Below are positions 29,279 through 38,311 of a stretch of 64,000 nt of DNA, piece after piece (positions within the stretch are counted from its first letter, which is position 1; each line of letters begins with the position of its first letter). Origin of the DNA: Tautonia plasticadhaerens. GTDB taxonomy: Bacteria > Planctomycetota > Planctomycetia > Isosphaerales > Isosphaeraceae. A model generated the notes under the pieces. The model saw only the letters and a program-made list of their open reading frames with translations. It did not search any database and had not been told where the DNA came from. Location: contig NZ_CP036426.1 in assembly GCF_007752535.1 (NCBI RefSeq), positions 5,332,001 through 5,396,000 of the forward strand, given 5' to 3'. The position numbers and the translations under genes are program-made.

Positions 29279-30990
29279 TTCGGCCTCTTCACCTTGGGTT
29301 TGTCGTCCTTCTCGCCGCTCGCCCCGGCCTTGGCCGAGGGCTCGTCCTTCGCGACCACCGGGGCGAACCCGTTGAGCCGCCGCCAGATCTCGAAGCCCAG
29401 CGGGACCTCCCGGAGCAGGACCCACCCGTTGGCCCGGGCGCCCTGCCGGAGGAACTCGTCCGACGGCCAGGGGCTCCGGACGTAGGCGAACGCGCCCCCC
29501 GTGCTTTCCATCGGCTCATCGGGCCGGAATTCCCCAGAGATCCCGCCGATCGTCAACTCCCCGACGCCCGGATCGTCCCCGTCCGGCTCCACGGCGACGA
29601 CCGTCGCCGAGGCGCCGCTGAGTCGGCCGGTCACCACGTCGCCGGCCGAGAACCGGCCCCGCCGCAGGCCGCCGTAGTTCAGCTCCGGGCCGTCCATGTC
29701 GGGCACGACCAGGATCCGGAACTTGCCCGGCTTGGTCTGGGTCGAGTCCACCAGGGCCACCTTGCCGGGGAAGGTCCCCACGGCCGCCGACGGCCAGCCG
29801 ATGAACTGCAACGCCGGCCAGCCCTCGAACTGGAGCCTCGCCTGGTCGCCGGCCCGGACCAGCGGCACGTCCCGGCCCGGCAGGTAGATCTCGGCGGCCA
29901 GGTGGGGAGTCTCGGGGATGAGGATCGCCAGCGGGTCGCCGTCCTTGACGTAGGCGCCGGCCCCCACGTTGGTCAGCAGCCGGAGCACCGTCCCGGCCCG
30001 GGGGGCGAGCACCTGGCCGCCCTGCTGCTGCTGCCGGATCTTCACGCGGGCGTCCTGGATCTCGTTCTCGGCCTTCTGCACGTAGCCCTGGGCGATCGCC
30101 ACGTCGGACTTGGCCTTCTCGATCTCGGCCTCGGCCTTGGCCTCGACCGCATCCCGCTTGGCCTGGTACGCCTCGACGGATTTCTGGGCCTGGGCCAACG
30201 CCGCCTCGGCCTGGCGGAGCTTCTGCTCGGCGGTGCGGTAGATCTGCTCGGCCTTGACGCGGTCGGCCCCGGACCCGAGGCCTCGCTCGTAGAGCTTCGT
30301 CGACTGGTCGAAGAGGATCTCGTAGCCGGCGGCGTCGGCCTCGGCCTCGGTGACCTTCCCCTCGGCCTCGGTGACCTTCCGCTCGGCCTCGGCGACGGAG
30401 GCCTCGGCCTCGGCGATGGCCTGGACCTTCTCCAGCCGCTTCTGGACCAGGGCGGCCTCGTAGGCCCGGACCGTCTGCTCGGCCTGGTCCAGGGCCATCT
30501 CGTAGTTCCCCAGCTGGAGGTCGAGCGTCTCCACGTACAGCGGGTCGATGTTCTCGACCGAGGCGATCGGGTCGCCGGCCTTCACCACGTCCCCCTCGTT
30601 GACGTAGTAGCGCATGACCCGGCCGTAGATCGGCGCGTCCACCATGAACTCGCGGTCCAGGGGGTGGAAGCCGATCACCTGGCCGTCGCCGTAGACCGAC
30701 TGCCGCCAGGGGACGAGCATCATCAGGGCCGGCAGGGCGACGAAGGCGAACATCAGCATGACGCCGACCTTCCTCGCCACCCTCGGCGTGCCGACCTGCC
30801 GCAGGGCGGGCATCCCCGAGCCGCCGTCGAAGGCCCGGGCCGGCAGGCCGGGGCGGGGCCGGGTGCTCGGCACCCCCGAGACGGGACGCCGGGCCGGGGC
30901 CCGGTGCGCGGGGATCGCCCCCGGCAGGGTGGCGTCGGCCTCGGGGGGCAAGGGTTCGGCTGGGGTGCTCGGCCTCAGTTCAGTCGACAT
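29275..30990 (-). CDS. HlyD-family membrane fusion (adaptor) protein
   Basis: A 571-residue adaptor. A hydrophilic Pro-rich N-terminus precedes one membrane segment at residues 74-94. A biotinyl-lipoyl-like half follows (YGRVMRYYVNEGDVVKAGDP), then a long coiled-coil hairpin (about residues 145-290, rich in Ala/Glu/Lys/Gln), the second lipoyl half (GTVLRLLTNVGAGAYVKDGD) and a beta-barrel domain. The C-terminal extension after residue 480 is unusual and ends in a Lys-rich tail. ATG 30990 overlaps the ABC gene by 16 bases. It links the ABC transporter to the TolC-like protein. Confidence 0.9.
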   Translation of the reverse strand: MSTELRPSTPAEPLPPEADATLPGAIPAHRAPARRPVSGVPSTRPRPGLPARAFDGGSGMPALRQVGTPRVARKVGVMLMFAFVALPALMMLVPWRQSVYGDGQVIGFHPLDREFMVDAPIYGRVMRYYVNEGDVVKAGDPIASVENIDPLYVETLDLQLGNYEMALDQAEQTVRAYEAALVQKRLEKVQAIAEAEASVAEAERKVTEAEGKVTEAEADAAGYEILFDQSTKLYERGLGSGADRVKAEQIYRTAEQKLRQAEAALAQAQKSVEAYQAKRDAVEAKAEAEIEKAKSDVAIAQGYVQKAENEIQDARVKIRQQQQGGQVLAPRAGTVLRLLTNVGAGAYVKDGDPLAILIPETPHLAAEIYLPGRDVPLVRAGDQARLQFEGWPALQFIGWPSAAVGTFPGKVALVDSTQTKPGKFRILVVPDMDGPELNYGGLRRGRFSAGDVVTGRLSGASATVVAVEPDGDDPGVGELTIGGISGEFRPDEPMESTGGAFAYVRSPWPSDEFLRQGARANGWVLLREVPLGFEIWRRLNGFAPVVAKDEPSAKAGASGEKDDKPKVKRPK

Positions 30991-33254
30991 AGCCCGGTCT
31001 CCCTCAGCCAGACTTCGAGATCCCTGGCCCGCCCGTTGGCCGGCTCCAGCGTGTGCTCGATGCGACCCTCGGCCAGGATCACCGCCCGGTCGCAGTGGCC
31101 GACGACCTCCTGGCTGTGCGAGACGATCACCAGCGTCCAGGGGGCCGAGCGGTCGAACAGCGTCTCCAGGACCCGGCTCCGGGCGTCCAGGTCCATGCCG
31201 TCCAGCCCCTCGTCGACGATCAGCAGCCTCGGATCCCCGGCGATCGCCCGGGCCAGCATCAGCCTCCTGGCCTGGCCGAGCGACAGCGGCGCCCCCTTGC
31301 TCGAGAGCATCGTGTGCAGGCCGTCGGGCAGGTCGGAGACCTCCTCCAGCAGCCCGACCGCGTCCAGCGCCCGCCTCACGTCGACCAGCGAGAGCCAGAG
31401 CCGGCCCACCCGCACGTTCTCCAGGATCGTGTCCTCGATCGCCTCCACCCCCTTGACCACCGCCACCTCCGCCCGGAGCGATTCGAGCCGGAAGTCCCGG
31501 GTGTTCGTCCGGTCCAGCTCGATCGAGCCGCCCGACGGCTGCCTCAGGCCGTAGATCAGGTCGACCAGGGTGCTCTTGCCCGAGCCGCTCGGGCCGATGA
31601 CCGCCATCCGCTCCCCCGCCCGGACTTCCAGGTCGAGGTGGCGGAGCACGTCCCGGTGGTCCTCGAAGGCGTAGGAGACGTTCCGCAAGGTCAATGCCGC
31701 CCCCCGGGAATCGAGTTCCCGGTGGACCTCGCCGTCGGGCCGCTCCAGCGGCAGGTCGACCAGCACGCCTAGCTTGTCCATCGCCGCCATCAGGTCGTAC
31801 CAGGCCTCCAGGTGCTTGCCCAGCTTCGTGAACGAGGCGAGCACGGTGGCGATGATCAGCTCCGCCGCCACGAGCTGGCCTAGCGTCAGCTGCTCCTGGA
31901 TCACCAGGTAGCCGCCCAGCCCCAGCAGCGCCGAGCTGGCGATCGCCTGGAGTGCTAGGGCGAAGATGATCTGCCGCATCAGGATGCCGAAGTGCCGACG
32001 GCGTGCCGACAGGTAGCGTCGGGTCGCCGAGTCGGCCCGGTCCATGGCGAAGTCGGACCCGCCGTCGACCTTGTACGCCAGGGGCGCCCGGGCGATCTCC
32101 TCCAGGCCGCCGGCCACCTCGTACTTGGAGACCGACTCCTGGATGCTCGTCCGGATCGCCCCCCGGCCCAGCAGGTAGATGATCAGCGTCATCGACAGCA
32201 GGAGGACCAGGTCGAAGCCCAGCAGGAACGGGTGGTAGAAGGCCAGCACCACCAGGCCGATCGCCGCCCCGAGGATCACCGAGATGCCGTCCAGCAGCAG
32301 CAGGGCCGCCACCTTCTGCACCGTCAGCACGTCGAAGAACCGGTTGACCAGCTCGGGGCCGTTGTTGCGGTCGTACGCGTCGATCCGGACCCGGGGGAGC
32401 CGGTACGCCAGGTCGGCCGTCACCCGGACGAACAGCCTCCGCTGCATCAGCTCGACCATGTAGGTCTGCAAGGCCCGGAGGATCGCCGCCAGCGACAGGC
32501 AGGCGAAGAGGATCAGCGTCAGGACGATCAACTGCTGCAGCAGCAGGTTCAGGGCGACGGTCGTCACCACCGCCTCGATCGCCAGCGGGGTGGCAAGCGA
32601 GAGGATGCCGACCCCCACCGCGTAGGCGACGATCAGCCAGAGGTCCTTCCTCGCCTCCGCCTGCAATAACCCCAGCAGCCGCTTCAGCGGGGAGGGCCCG
32701 TGTCCATGAGCGTGCCCGTGACCGTGTCCGTGTCCGTGTCCGTGTCCGTGTCCGTGGGCCTTCTGGCCGTGCCGGTGGTAGTTCTCGTCGGCGTCGGGAT
32801 CCCGGAGGGCGTGGCAGGGGGCCAGGGGGAGGACCATCATCCAGGTTGCCTCGACGCCGGCCCCCTCCAGGCCGAGCCTGCGGGCCAGGTCCCGGGCCGA
32901 GATCGTCGGCCCGACGTCCCCTCGGTCGGCGGCCGCCAGGCGGCCCGAGTTGCCCCGGCGTCCGACCAGGGTGATCCACTCCCCGGGGCGGCCGTCCCGG
33001 CCGGGGGCGTAGGTCACCACCGGCATGTCGGGGCGGGCGGTGGCGATCGCCTCCCGGGCCGACCACCGGGTCGGGGTCATCCGGAGGCCGAACTGCTTGC
33101 CCATCATCGACAGGCGGGCCTGCCAGGTCTCCTCGGCCGGTCCGGGGAACTCGCGCTCGGCCTGGTAGATCAGCTGTCTCCCCAGCACCGGGTCGTATTC
33201 CTGACCGGCCGCCTGGGTGCAGGCATCGAGCACCACGTCGCTGGCCCAGCCCAT
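30975..33254 (-). CDS. ABC exporter (peptidase-like domain, His-rich linker, TM and ATPase domains)
   Basis: A 759-residue type I secretion/bacteriocin-type exporter. Residues 1-150 resemble a degenerate C39-like domain, without the catalytic Cys/His arrangement that I can recognise. Residues 167-186 are ten alternating His with Gly (one Ala). About six membrane segments follow (residues ~200-480). The ATPase has Walker A GPSGSGKST near 553, signature LSLGQ near 656 (usual LSGGQ) and Walker B RLLIVDEGLD. It likely exports a peptide, protein or other substrate through the adaptor and TolC-like partner. The His-rich linker could bind Zn, Ni or Cu (inference). Confidence 0.88.
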   Translation of the reverse strand: MGWASDVVLDACTQAAGQEYDPVLGRQLIYQAEREFPGPAEETWQARLSMMGKQFGLRMTPTRWSAREAIATARPDMPVVTYAPGRDGRPGEWITLVGRRGNSGRLAAADRGDVGPTISARDLARRLGLEGAGVEATWMMVLPLAPCHALRDPDADENYHRHGQKAHGHGHGHGHGHGHGHAHGHGPSPLKRLLGLLQAEARKDLWLIVAYAVGVGILSLATPLAIEAVVTTVALNLLLQQLIVLTLILFACLSLAAILRALQTYMVELMQRRLFVRVTADLAYRLPRVRIDAYDRNNGPELVNRFFDVLTVQKVAALLLLDGISVILGAAIGLVVLAFYHPFLLGFDLVLLLSMTLIIYLLGRGAIRTSIQESVSKYEVAGGLEEIARAPLAYKVDGGSDFAMDRADSATRRYLSARRRHFGILMRQIIFALALQAIASSALLGLGGYLVIQEQLTLGQLVAAELIIATVLASFTKLGKHLEAWYDLMAAMDKLGVLVDLPLERPDGEVHRELDSRGAALTLRNVSYAFEDHRDVLRHLDLEVRAGERMAVIGPSGSGKSTLVDLIYGLRQPSGGSIELDRTNTRDFRLESLRAEVAVVKGVEAIEDTILENVRVGRLWLSLVDVRRALDAVGLLEEVSDLPDGLHTMLSSKGAPLSLGQARRLMLARAIAGDPRLLIVDEGLDGMDLDARSRVLETLFDRSAPWTLVIVSHSQEVVGHCDRAVILAEGRIEHTLEPANGRARDLEVWLRETGLCRLN
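32723..32756. repeat. Hexanucleotide repeat encoding the His-Gly run
   Basis: The plus strand carries consecutive GTGTCC units (minus strand GGACAC), coding for alternating His and Gly inside the exporter. Changes in copy number would lengthen or shorten the linker by two residues each without breaking the frame. Confidence 0.85.
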
Positions 33255-33333
33255 TCGCTCGCCCTCGCCCCGGCCACTCGCGTCGGCCCGGCCCGGGACC
33301 GCCCCGGACGCCCGACCACCCGCCCTCGTCGGC

Positions 33334-33639
33334 CTAGATCGCCGCCCGCCGCCGATCGACCTCGCGACCCAGGGCCCGACCGGCCCGGTCGACCGCCCGG
33401 CTGATCGCCTCGAACGCCTCGTCTCCGCTGTCCTCGACCCCCACCGAGCCGTCGGGCATCCCCAGCGTCACCCCGCATCGGACCCCCGGCACGGCCGACC
33501 CGCCGTCGATCGAGAGCCGGAGCGTCACCCGTCCCAGCCTCGGGCCGAACCGGCCCAGCGCCGAGCCGACCCGGCGGCCCGCGTGTTCCCGGATCGCCCG
33601 GTCGACGACGACCCCCACCCCTCGGACGACCACTCGCAT
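33334..33639 (-). CDS. HPF/RaiA-like ribosome hibernation-type protein
   Basis: About 101 residues from ATG 33639. The pattern fits the short HPF/sigma-54 modulation fold: MRVVVRGVGVVVDRAIREHA (strand-helix), then a VTLRLSIDGG strand, and the C-terminal helix DEAFEAISRAVDRAGRALGR, which parallels the MYAAIDGLIDKLARQL region of E. coli HPF. Family members bind the ribosomal decoding region and silence ribosomes under stress. It sits 79 bases upstream of the ABC exporter on the same strand and divergent from the LysR gene. The call is from fold-level pattern, so moderately certain. Confidence 0.65.
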   Translation of the reverse strand: MRVVVRGVGVVVDRAIREHAGRRVGSALGRFGPRLGRVTLRLSIDGGSAVPGVRCGVTLGMPDGSVGVEDSGDEAFEAISRAVDRAGRALGREVDRRRAAI

Positions 33640-33751
33640 CGCCTCGTTCCCGCGCCCGGCCAGGTTCCCGACACGAGGGCCGACTCCGGCCCCCACCTCC
33701 CTACTCTAGGCAGACGTAGCCCGGTCGACAAATAGAAGGGTCGCGCGTTTC

Positions 33752-33770
33752 CCATCGATTTTTCCGATGG
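33752..33770. promoter_or_regulatory. LysR-type binding box ATC-N9-GAT
   Basis: A 6-bp inverted repeat CCATCG/CGATGG (33752-33757 and 33765-33770) contains ATC-N9-GAT at 33754-33768, the exact LysR-family consensus, with the nested T-N11-A (T33755, A33767). It lies 60 bases before the NhaR-like gene and 115 bases before the HPF-like gene, so it can serve both directions. Confidence 0.6.
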
Positions 33771-33830
33771 ATCGCCGCCCCCCCTCCCCGATTCGATGCC
33801 CTTGCGGCCCCGGCCGAGTCGCGTATCCTG

Positions 33831-34736
33831 ATGCGAGTGGACGCGCTCAACTACCACCACCTGCATTACTTCTGGATGGTCGCCCGGGAGGGGAGCATCG
33901 CCGCCGCCTGCGAGCAGCTCGACGTCTCCCAGCCGACGATCAGTGCCCAGATCCGGGCCCTGGAGCGCTCCCTCGGCCTCCGCCTCTTCGAGCGCCAGGG
34001 CCGGGGCCTGGTGCTCACCGACGCCGGGCGGGTCGCCTACCGCTATGCCGACGAGATCTTCTCGCTCGGCCGGGAACTGCGAGACGTCATCTCCGGCAGG
34101 CCCGCCGGCCACCCGCTCCGCCTCTCCGTCGGCGTGATCGACGCCCTGCCGAAGCTGGTGGTCGCTCAGCTCCTGGAACCGGCCCTGCACCTGGAGGAGC
34201 CGGTGCGGATCGTCTGCACCGAGGGGAAGGTGGAGGAGCTGCTCAGCGACCTCGCCCGGCACCGCCTGGACATCGTCCTCTCCGACGCCCCGATCGCACC
34301 CGGGGCCGCGATCCGGGCCTTCAACCACCTGCTCGGCGAGTGCGGCGTCTCCCTCTTCGCCCCCGCAGACCTCGCCGAGGCCCTCTCTGCCGGCTTCCCC
34401 AGCTCGATCACCGGCGCCCCAATCCTCATGCCCGGCGAGCGGACGACGCTCCGGAGGTCGCTCGACCACTGGCTGGACGACCTCGGATTGCGGCCCCGGG
34501 TCGTCGGCGAGTTCGTCGACAGCGCGCTGATGAAGGCATTCGGCCACGCGGGGGCCGGCCTGTTCCCGGCGCCGACGGTCATCGAACGCCAGGTCTGCGA
34601 ACAGTACGGGGTGGCGGTCGTCGGCCGGGTCGAGCAGGTCCGGGAGCAGTTCTACGCGATCTCGATCGAACGCCGACTGAAACACCCGGCCGTCGTCGCC
34701 GTCTTCGAGGCCGCCCGCCGCGACCTGTTCTCGTGA
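33831..34736 (+). CDS. NhaR-like LysR-family transcriptional regulator
   Basis: A 301-residue regulator. The N-terminal winged helix begins LNYHHLHYFWMVAREGSIA and continues QPTISAQIRALERSLG and FERQGRGLVLTDAG. It closely resembles E. coli NhaR in motif order, including the effector-domain segments DIVLSDAPI, GECGVSLF, GEFVDSALMKAFGHAGAG and a C-terminal HPAVVAVFEAARRDLFS. NhaR senses Na+ and pH and can control surface genes. Here no Na+/H+ antiporter is next to it; instead it is divergent from the HPF/ABC exporter operon. Confidence 0.9.
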   Translation: MRVDALNYHHLHYFWMVAREGSIAAACEQLDVSQPTISAQIRALERSLGLRLFERQGRGLVLTDAGRVAYRYADEIFSLGRELRDVISGRPAGHPLRLSVGVIDALPKLVVAQLLEPALHLEEPVRIVCTEGKVEELLSDLARHRLDIVLSDAPIAPGAAIRAFNHLLGECGVSLFAPADLAEALSAGFPSSITGAPILMPGERTTLRRSLDHWLDDLGLRPRVVGEFVDSALMKAFGHAGAGLFPAPTVIERQVCEQYGVAVVGRVEQVREQFYAISIERRLKHPAVVAVFEAARRDLFS

Positions 34737-34747
34737 GGGGATGACGA

Positions 34748-34769
34748 CGGCCGGCCCTCGGGCCGGCCG
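34748..34769. terminator. 9-bp GC hairpin between convergent genes
   Basis: Arms 34748-34756 and 34761-34769 (CGGCCGGCC/GGCCGGCCG) with loop CTCG, just after the LysR gene and before the end of the thioredoxin-protease gene. Confidence 0.6.
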
Positions 34770-34816
34770 GTTCGTCTCGATGTCGATGACGGACACGATC
34801 CGGGGTGCGGCCGGGA

Positions 34817-36349
34817 TCAGCCGCCCGACCCCCGGATCCTCGACCAGGCGCCCCGGGCCGTCTCGGCGGACTGGGTCGACCCGGCGGGGACGGGACGGTC
34901 CACGGATCGGCCCGACGTGCCGGCCTGCCTGTTCCCCTCCACGGCCAAGCCCCCCGGCTGGATCGGCTTCCACCCCGACCGGACGGGGCGATCGGCCCGG
35001 CCGATCTCCGACCTCGGCACCGAGGCGTCGACCTGGGAGGGGGCGGCACCGGAGTGCTCCGGCAGGCTGATCCCCAGGAACTCGGGGGGGGGCACCTCGA
35101 TCGGCTCGACCGCCAGGACCCGGCCGCTGCGGTCGGCCAGGGCGTCGGACTCGGGGGGCGTCTGGCCCCGGAAGGTCACGTCGTCGGAGGGGGCCCGGGC
35201 CTGCCGCCCCGGCGTCCCGGCGTCGGCCACGTAGACCGGCGCCCGGTACTGGTAGAGGTGCGACAGGTTGTTGCGGTCGAGGATCGCGTAGATCGACCTC
35301 GGCGAGGCGTACAGCCCCCGGCCGACCGACGGGTCGAAGGCGAAGTTGCAGACCCCGGCGACGTAGCCGTTGTCCGTGAACAGGCCCCCGCCTGACCTCC
35401 CCTGCTTCGGCGAGTGCAGGCACTCGATCGCGTCGTAGGACTGCTTCCCGGGCACCCGGAACCGGGAGCTGGGGGCGTAGATGACGGTGTTCCAGGCCGT
35501 GGCATCCTCGCCGTGCGAGCAGCCGACGGTGTACATCCCCATCCGCTCCTCCGCCTTCCAGTGCGGCGGCACCACCCGGGAGGAGGGGACGGCCCGGCCG
35601 GGGCGGATCCGGACCAGGGCCACGTCCCGGTCGAAGTCGTAGTCGATCACCTCGCCGGGGATCGGCTCGCCGACCGGCCGGACGGTCTGCCCGCCGGGGC
35701 CGCCGAGCTTGCCGTCGAACAGCTCGACCATCACCGGCAGGTTGAATTGCCGGGCCGAGGGCTGCCTCCCCTTCACGCTGAAGATGTGGGCGCAGGTGAG
35801 GATGATCGACTCCTCGTCGTTACTGGCGATCACCGTCCCCGAGCCGAAGCCCAGGGTCCCCCGGTCGTGGACCCGGATCCGGACCACGGTCGCCCAGGGG
35901 TCCGGCAGCCGGGTCGAGCCGGCGGAGCGGTCCGAGGCCTGGCGGATCTCGGGCCGGGACTCGTTCGTGACCGGGGTCGGCCCGAGCGCGTCCCGGTAGA
36001 GGTCGGCCAGCTCCCGGGCCTCGATCAGCCCTTCCTTGCGGGCCAGCTCCCGGCCCTGGTCGTCGACGACGACGAAGGTCGGGACCCCTTCGATCCGGTA
36101 CCGCTCGGCCAGCTCGGGATGTTGGTCGACGTCGATCGACCGCACCGGATAGTTGTTCTCTTCCAGCAGCGCGACCCGGGGCCGCATCTGCTTGCAGGGC
36201 GGACACCACTCGGCGTGGAAGTCGAGGATCGCCGGGCCCCGGGCCGACGCGCTCGCCCCGGCGTTCGGGCCGGGGGACGCCGGGGAGGCGTCGGCGTTGC
36301 TCGGGGCGAGGGCCAGGGCCAGCGTCAGGATCAGGGGGGCGGTGGTCAT
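34817..36349 (-). CDS. Exported thioredoxin-trypsin-like serine protease fusion
   Basis: A 510-residue exported protein. After a signal peptide (about 1-22) there is a thioredoxin domain with C49-P-P-C52 and cis-Pro P90. A chymotrypsin-like protease domain follows with the apparent triad H188 (LTCAHIF), D242 (DFDRDVALVRI) and S319 (GRSGGGLF). Residues beyond ~400 are a Pro/Ser/Arg-rich tail. AAGGAG lies 10 bases before ATG 36349. The thioredoxin part may reduce or isomerise disulfides in a substrate or in the protease itself (inference). Confidence 0.85.
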   Translation of the reverse strand: MTTAPLILTLALALAPSNADASPASPGPNAGASASARGPAILDFHAEWCPPCKQMRPRVALLEENNYPVRSIDVDQHPELAERYRIEGVPTFVVVDDQGRELARKEGLIEARELADLYRDALGPTPVTNESRPEIRQASDRSAGSTRLPDPWATVVRIRVHDRGTLGFGSGTVIASNDEESIILTCAHIFSVKGRQPSARQFNLPVMVELFDGKLGGPGGQTVRPVGEPIPGEVIDYDFDRDVALVRIRPGRAVPSSRVVPPHWKAEERMGMYTVGCSHGEDATAWNTVIYAPSSRFRVPGKQSYDAIECLHSPKQGRSGGGLFTDNGYVAGVCNFAFDPSVGRGLYASPRSIYAILDRNNLSHLYQYRAPVYVADAGTPGRQARAPSDDVTFRGQTPPESDALADRSGRVLAVEPIEVPPPEFLGISLPEHSGAAPSQVDASVPRSEIGRADRPVRSGWKPIQPGGLAVEGNRQAGTSGRSVDRPVPAGSTQSAETARGAWSRIRGSGG

Positions 36350-37248
36350 GCCGCATGGACTCCTTCTTCCCGGGCGTCGACCCGCCGATCGGGCAGCGGG
36401 GCGGCCCGCCTCGACGTCTCGCGACGCCGAGCAGGACCGCCCGACCGCACGGGGCGAGTCGGCCGCGAACGTTCCCCCGGGACCGGCCTTCGTGACCGAC
36501 CCGGGGGGCACCGGCCGGTCTGGCCGGCGCCGGGAAACCACCGAGGATGAGGACGAGAGACGAGGGGCGATCGCCCGGATCGATTCCCGCGCGTCGATCG
36601 GTCCCAGGGGCCTGTCGGCCCGGGCGATCGAGCGGGGATGGTCCGCGCCGCCGGCCTGGGCAGGCCGGCGGGACGCCGAGGAAAGAGGGGAGGATTCGAG
36701 GGAGGAGACTGCATGCCGAGGGGATAGGAATCCCCCGGCCCTTCCTGGGAGTAGCCCCTGGTCACCGACCCCGGGCCCCGACCTCGTGTCGGGACCCGGT
36801 GCCGCCGCGTCCGGGCCACCGCGCAAACAACGATCGAGTCGAGGGGGCCCGGAAGCCTCCCGATCGGCTCGATCGTCTTCGCTCGGCGGCACGTCCACGG
36901 CTGGCGGGCCTCTTTCTACTCGGAGCGGGCATGGAGCACCAGATCAGTTATCGGCCCGGATGTCGCCCGGCTCGACCGATTCTCGAAAAAGAATCCGCCC
37001 CCGCGTTCGGGCTGTGCCGGGGGGCGCGGATCGGGGGGTCGATCGGGCTGCGAGGGAACCGGGCCGGGCCTAGGGGCGTCGAAGAGGGCCGCCGGTTTGC
37101 CGGGGGGCAGAAGGTCATGTAGAGTTGCTCCAGTCTGCCCGGTCGGACGGCAGTCGCGGCAACTCGCTCGGCCACGCCCCCACGGACGTCCTCGCTCGCC
37201 GCCGCGACCCGAGCCGACCGATCGCCGAAGTCGTCCCCGGCGGGCGAC
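36350..37248. other. Long GC-rich intergenic region without convincing genes
   Basis: About 0.9 kb. Open frames on both strands are dominated by Arg, Pro, Gly and Ser and have no recognisable domains or good ribosome binding sites. It separates divergent genes, so it should contain at least the promoter of the thioredoxin-protease gene. I saw no tRNA or other structured RNA. Confidence 0.45.
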
Positions 37249-37278
37249 TTGCGAAGGCGTCGCCCTCCGCGCTACAAT
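37249..37278 (+). promoter_or_regulatory. Sigma-70-like promoter for the coiled-coil gene
   Basis: A -35 TTGCGA (37249-37254), an 18-base spacer and a -10 TACAAT (37273-37278). Transcription would begin near 37285, giving a leader of about 165 bases before ATG 37451. Confidence 0.55.
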
Positions 37279-37450
37279 GCATGGAACGACGGCACCTTCG
37301 CGGACCCGGCTCTCGGGTCGCTCGCCGCTCCGGTCGAGACCACCTCCACCAAGTCCACGGTCCAGCCCCCTCTCGCCTCGCCGACACCCGGGCGCGCCGA
37401 CGTGGGCCGGGCGGCCGACCGTCTGACTCCGATCGCAACGGGATGGGACC

Positions 37451-38311
37451 ATGACGTTCGTCGGAAAAATCCTCGTCATCGTGATCCTGGCCTTCGCCCT
37501 GTTCTTCCTCGCCCTGTCGACGGTGGTCTTCACCGCCTCGACGAACTGGCGGGATGCCTACGGCGAGGTGACCACCAGCCGGGACGAGCTGCAGCAGCAG
37601 CTCAACACCGCCAAGAACGACCTGGCGGCCCAGAAGGCCGCCCTCGATAAGGAAGTCGCCGACCGCGACGCCCGGATCGGCCAGCTCACGGCCCAGGCCA
37701 CCGACCTGAACAATCAAATCGGGACGTTGCAGGCCGACGTCACCAGCCTCCGGACCCAGGTCGAGGAGGCCCAGCGGACCACCCAGACCCAGGTGCAACT
37801 CGCCCAGGCCGCCACCGGCGAGGCCACCCAGCTCCGCGAGCAGTTCCAGGCCGCCCAGCAGGTGGCCAACGACTACGCGGCCCAGCAGTCGCAGCTCAAC
37901 GAGCAGATCTTCAACCTCGAGCGCCAGCTCGACACCGCCACCCGCAACAACGAAGACCTCCGCACCGCCCTGGCCGACTACCAGAACTACCTGGAGTCCC
38001 GAGGCCTGCCCGCCGACCGCGACCTGGTCCGCCAGGCCGCCCAGGGCGTCGTCGTCTCGCCCGACATCGAGGGCCGCGTCCTCCGCGTCGCCAATGATTA
38101 CATCGAGATCTCCATCGGCGAGGACGACGGGGTCAGGGCCGGGCAGGAGTACTTCATCTTCCGCACCGGCGATTCCCCGCAGTACATCGGCAAGCTCAAG
38201 GTCACGCTGACCGAGGCCGACAAGTCCGTCGCCCGCGTGATCGAGCCTTACCTGGGCCGCAAGGTAACGGAGGGAGACAGTGTCGCAGGCAAGATCCAGC
38301 CGAGGAGCTAG
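37451..38311 (+). CDS. Membrane-anchored coiled-coil protein with C-terminal beta domain
   Basis: A 286-residue protein with one N-terminal membrane segment (residues 5-28). A long Gln/Ala/Asp-rich coiled coil spans about residues 35-185. A small C-terminal domain (residues 190-286) has beta features such as GRVLRVANDYIEISIGEDDG, where the IGEDDGVRAGQEY pattern resembles beta-barrel modules in bacterial envelope proteins. It probably sits in the inner membrane with its coiled coil outside. Function unknown. It overlaps the next small gene by 32 bases. Confidence 0.8.
   Translation: MTFVGKILVIVILAFALFFLALSTVVFTASTNWRDAYGEVTTSRDELQQQLNTAKNDLAAQKAALDKEVADRDARIGQLTAQATDLNNQIGTLQADVTSLRTQVEEAQRTTQTQVQLAQAATGEATQLREQFQAAQQVANDYAAQQSQLNEQIFNLERQLDTATRNNEDLRTALADYQNYLESRGLPADRDLVRQAAQGVVVSPDIEGRVLRVANDYIEISIGEDDGVRAGQEYFIFRTGDSPQYIGKLKVTLTEADKSVARVIEPYLGRKVTEGDSVAGKIQPRS

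Noticed and set aside
32700-32760. Tandem repeats resembling a CRISPR-like array
   Set aside because: Units are 6 bases without spacers and lie inside a coding region as a His-Gly run.
36700-36800. Possible tRNA-like folding near a GGAATCCCCC stretch
   Set aside because: No T-loop GTTCGA or acceptor pairing could be built; likely random GC pairing.
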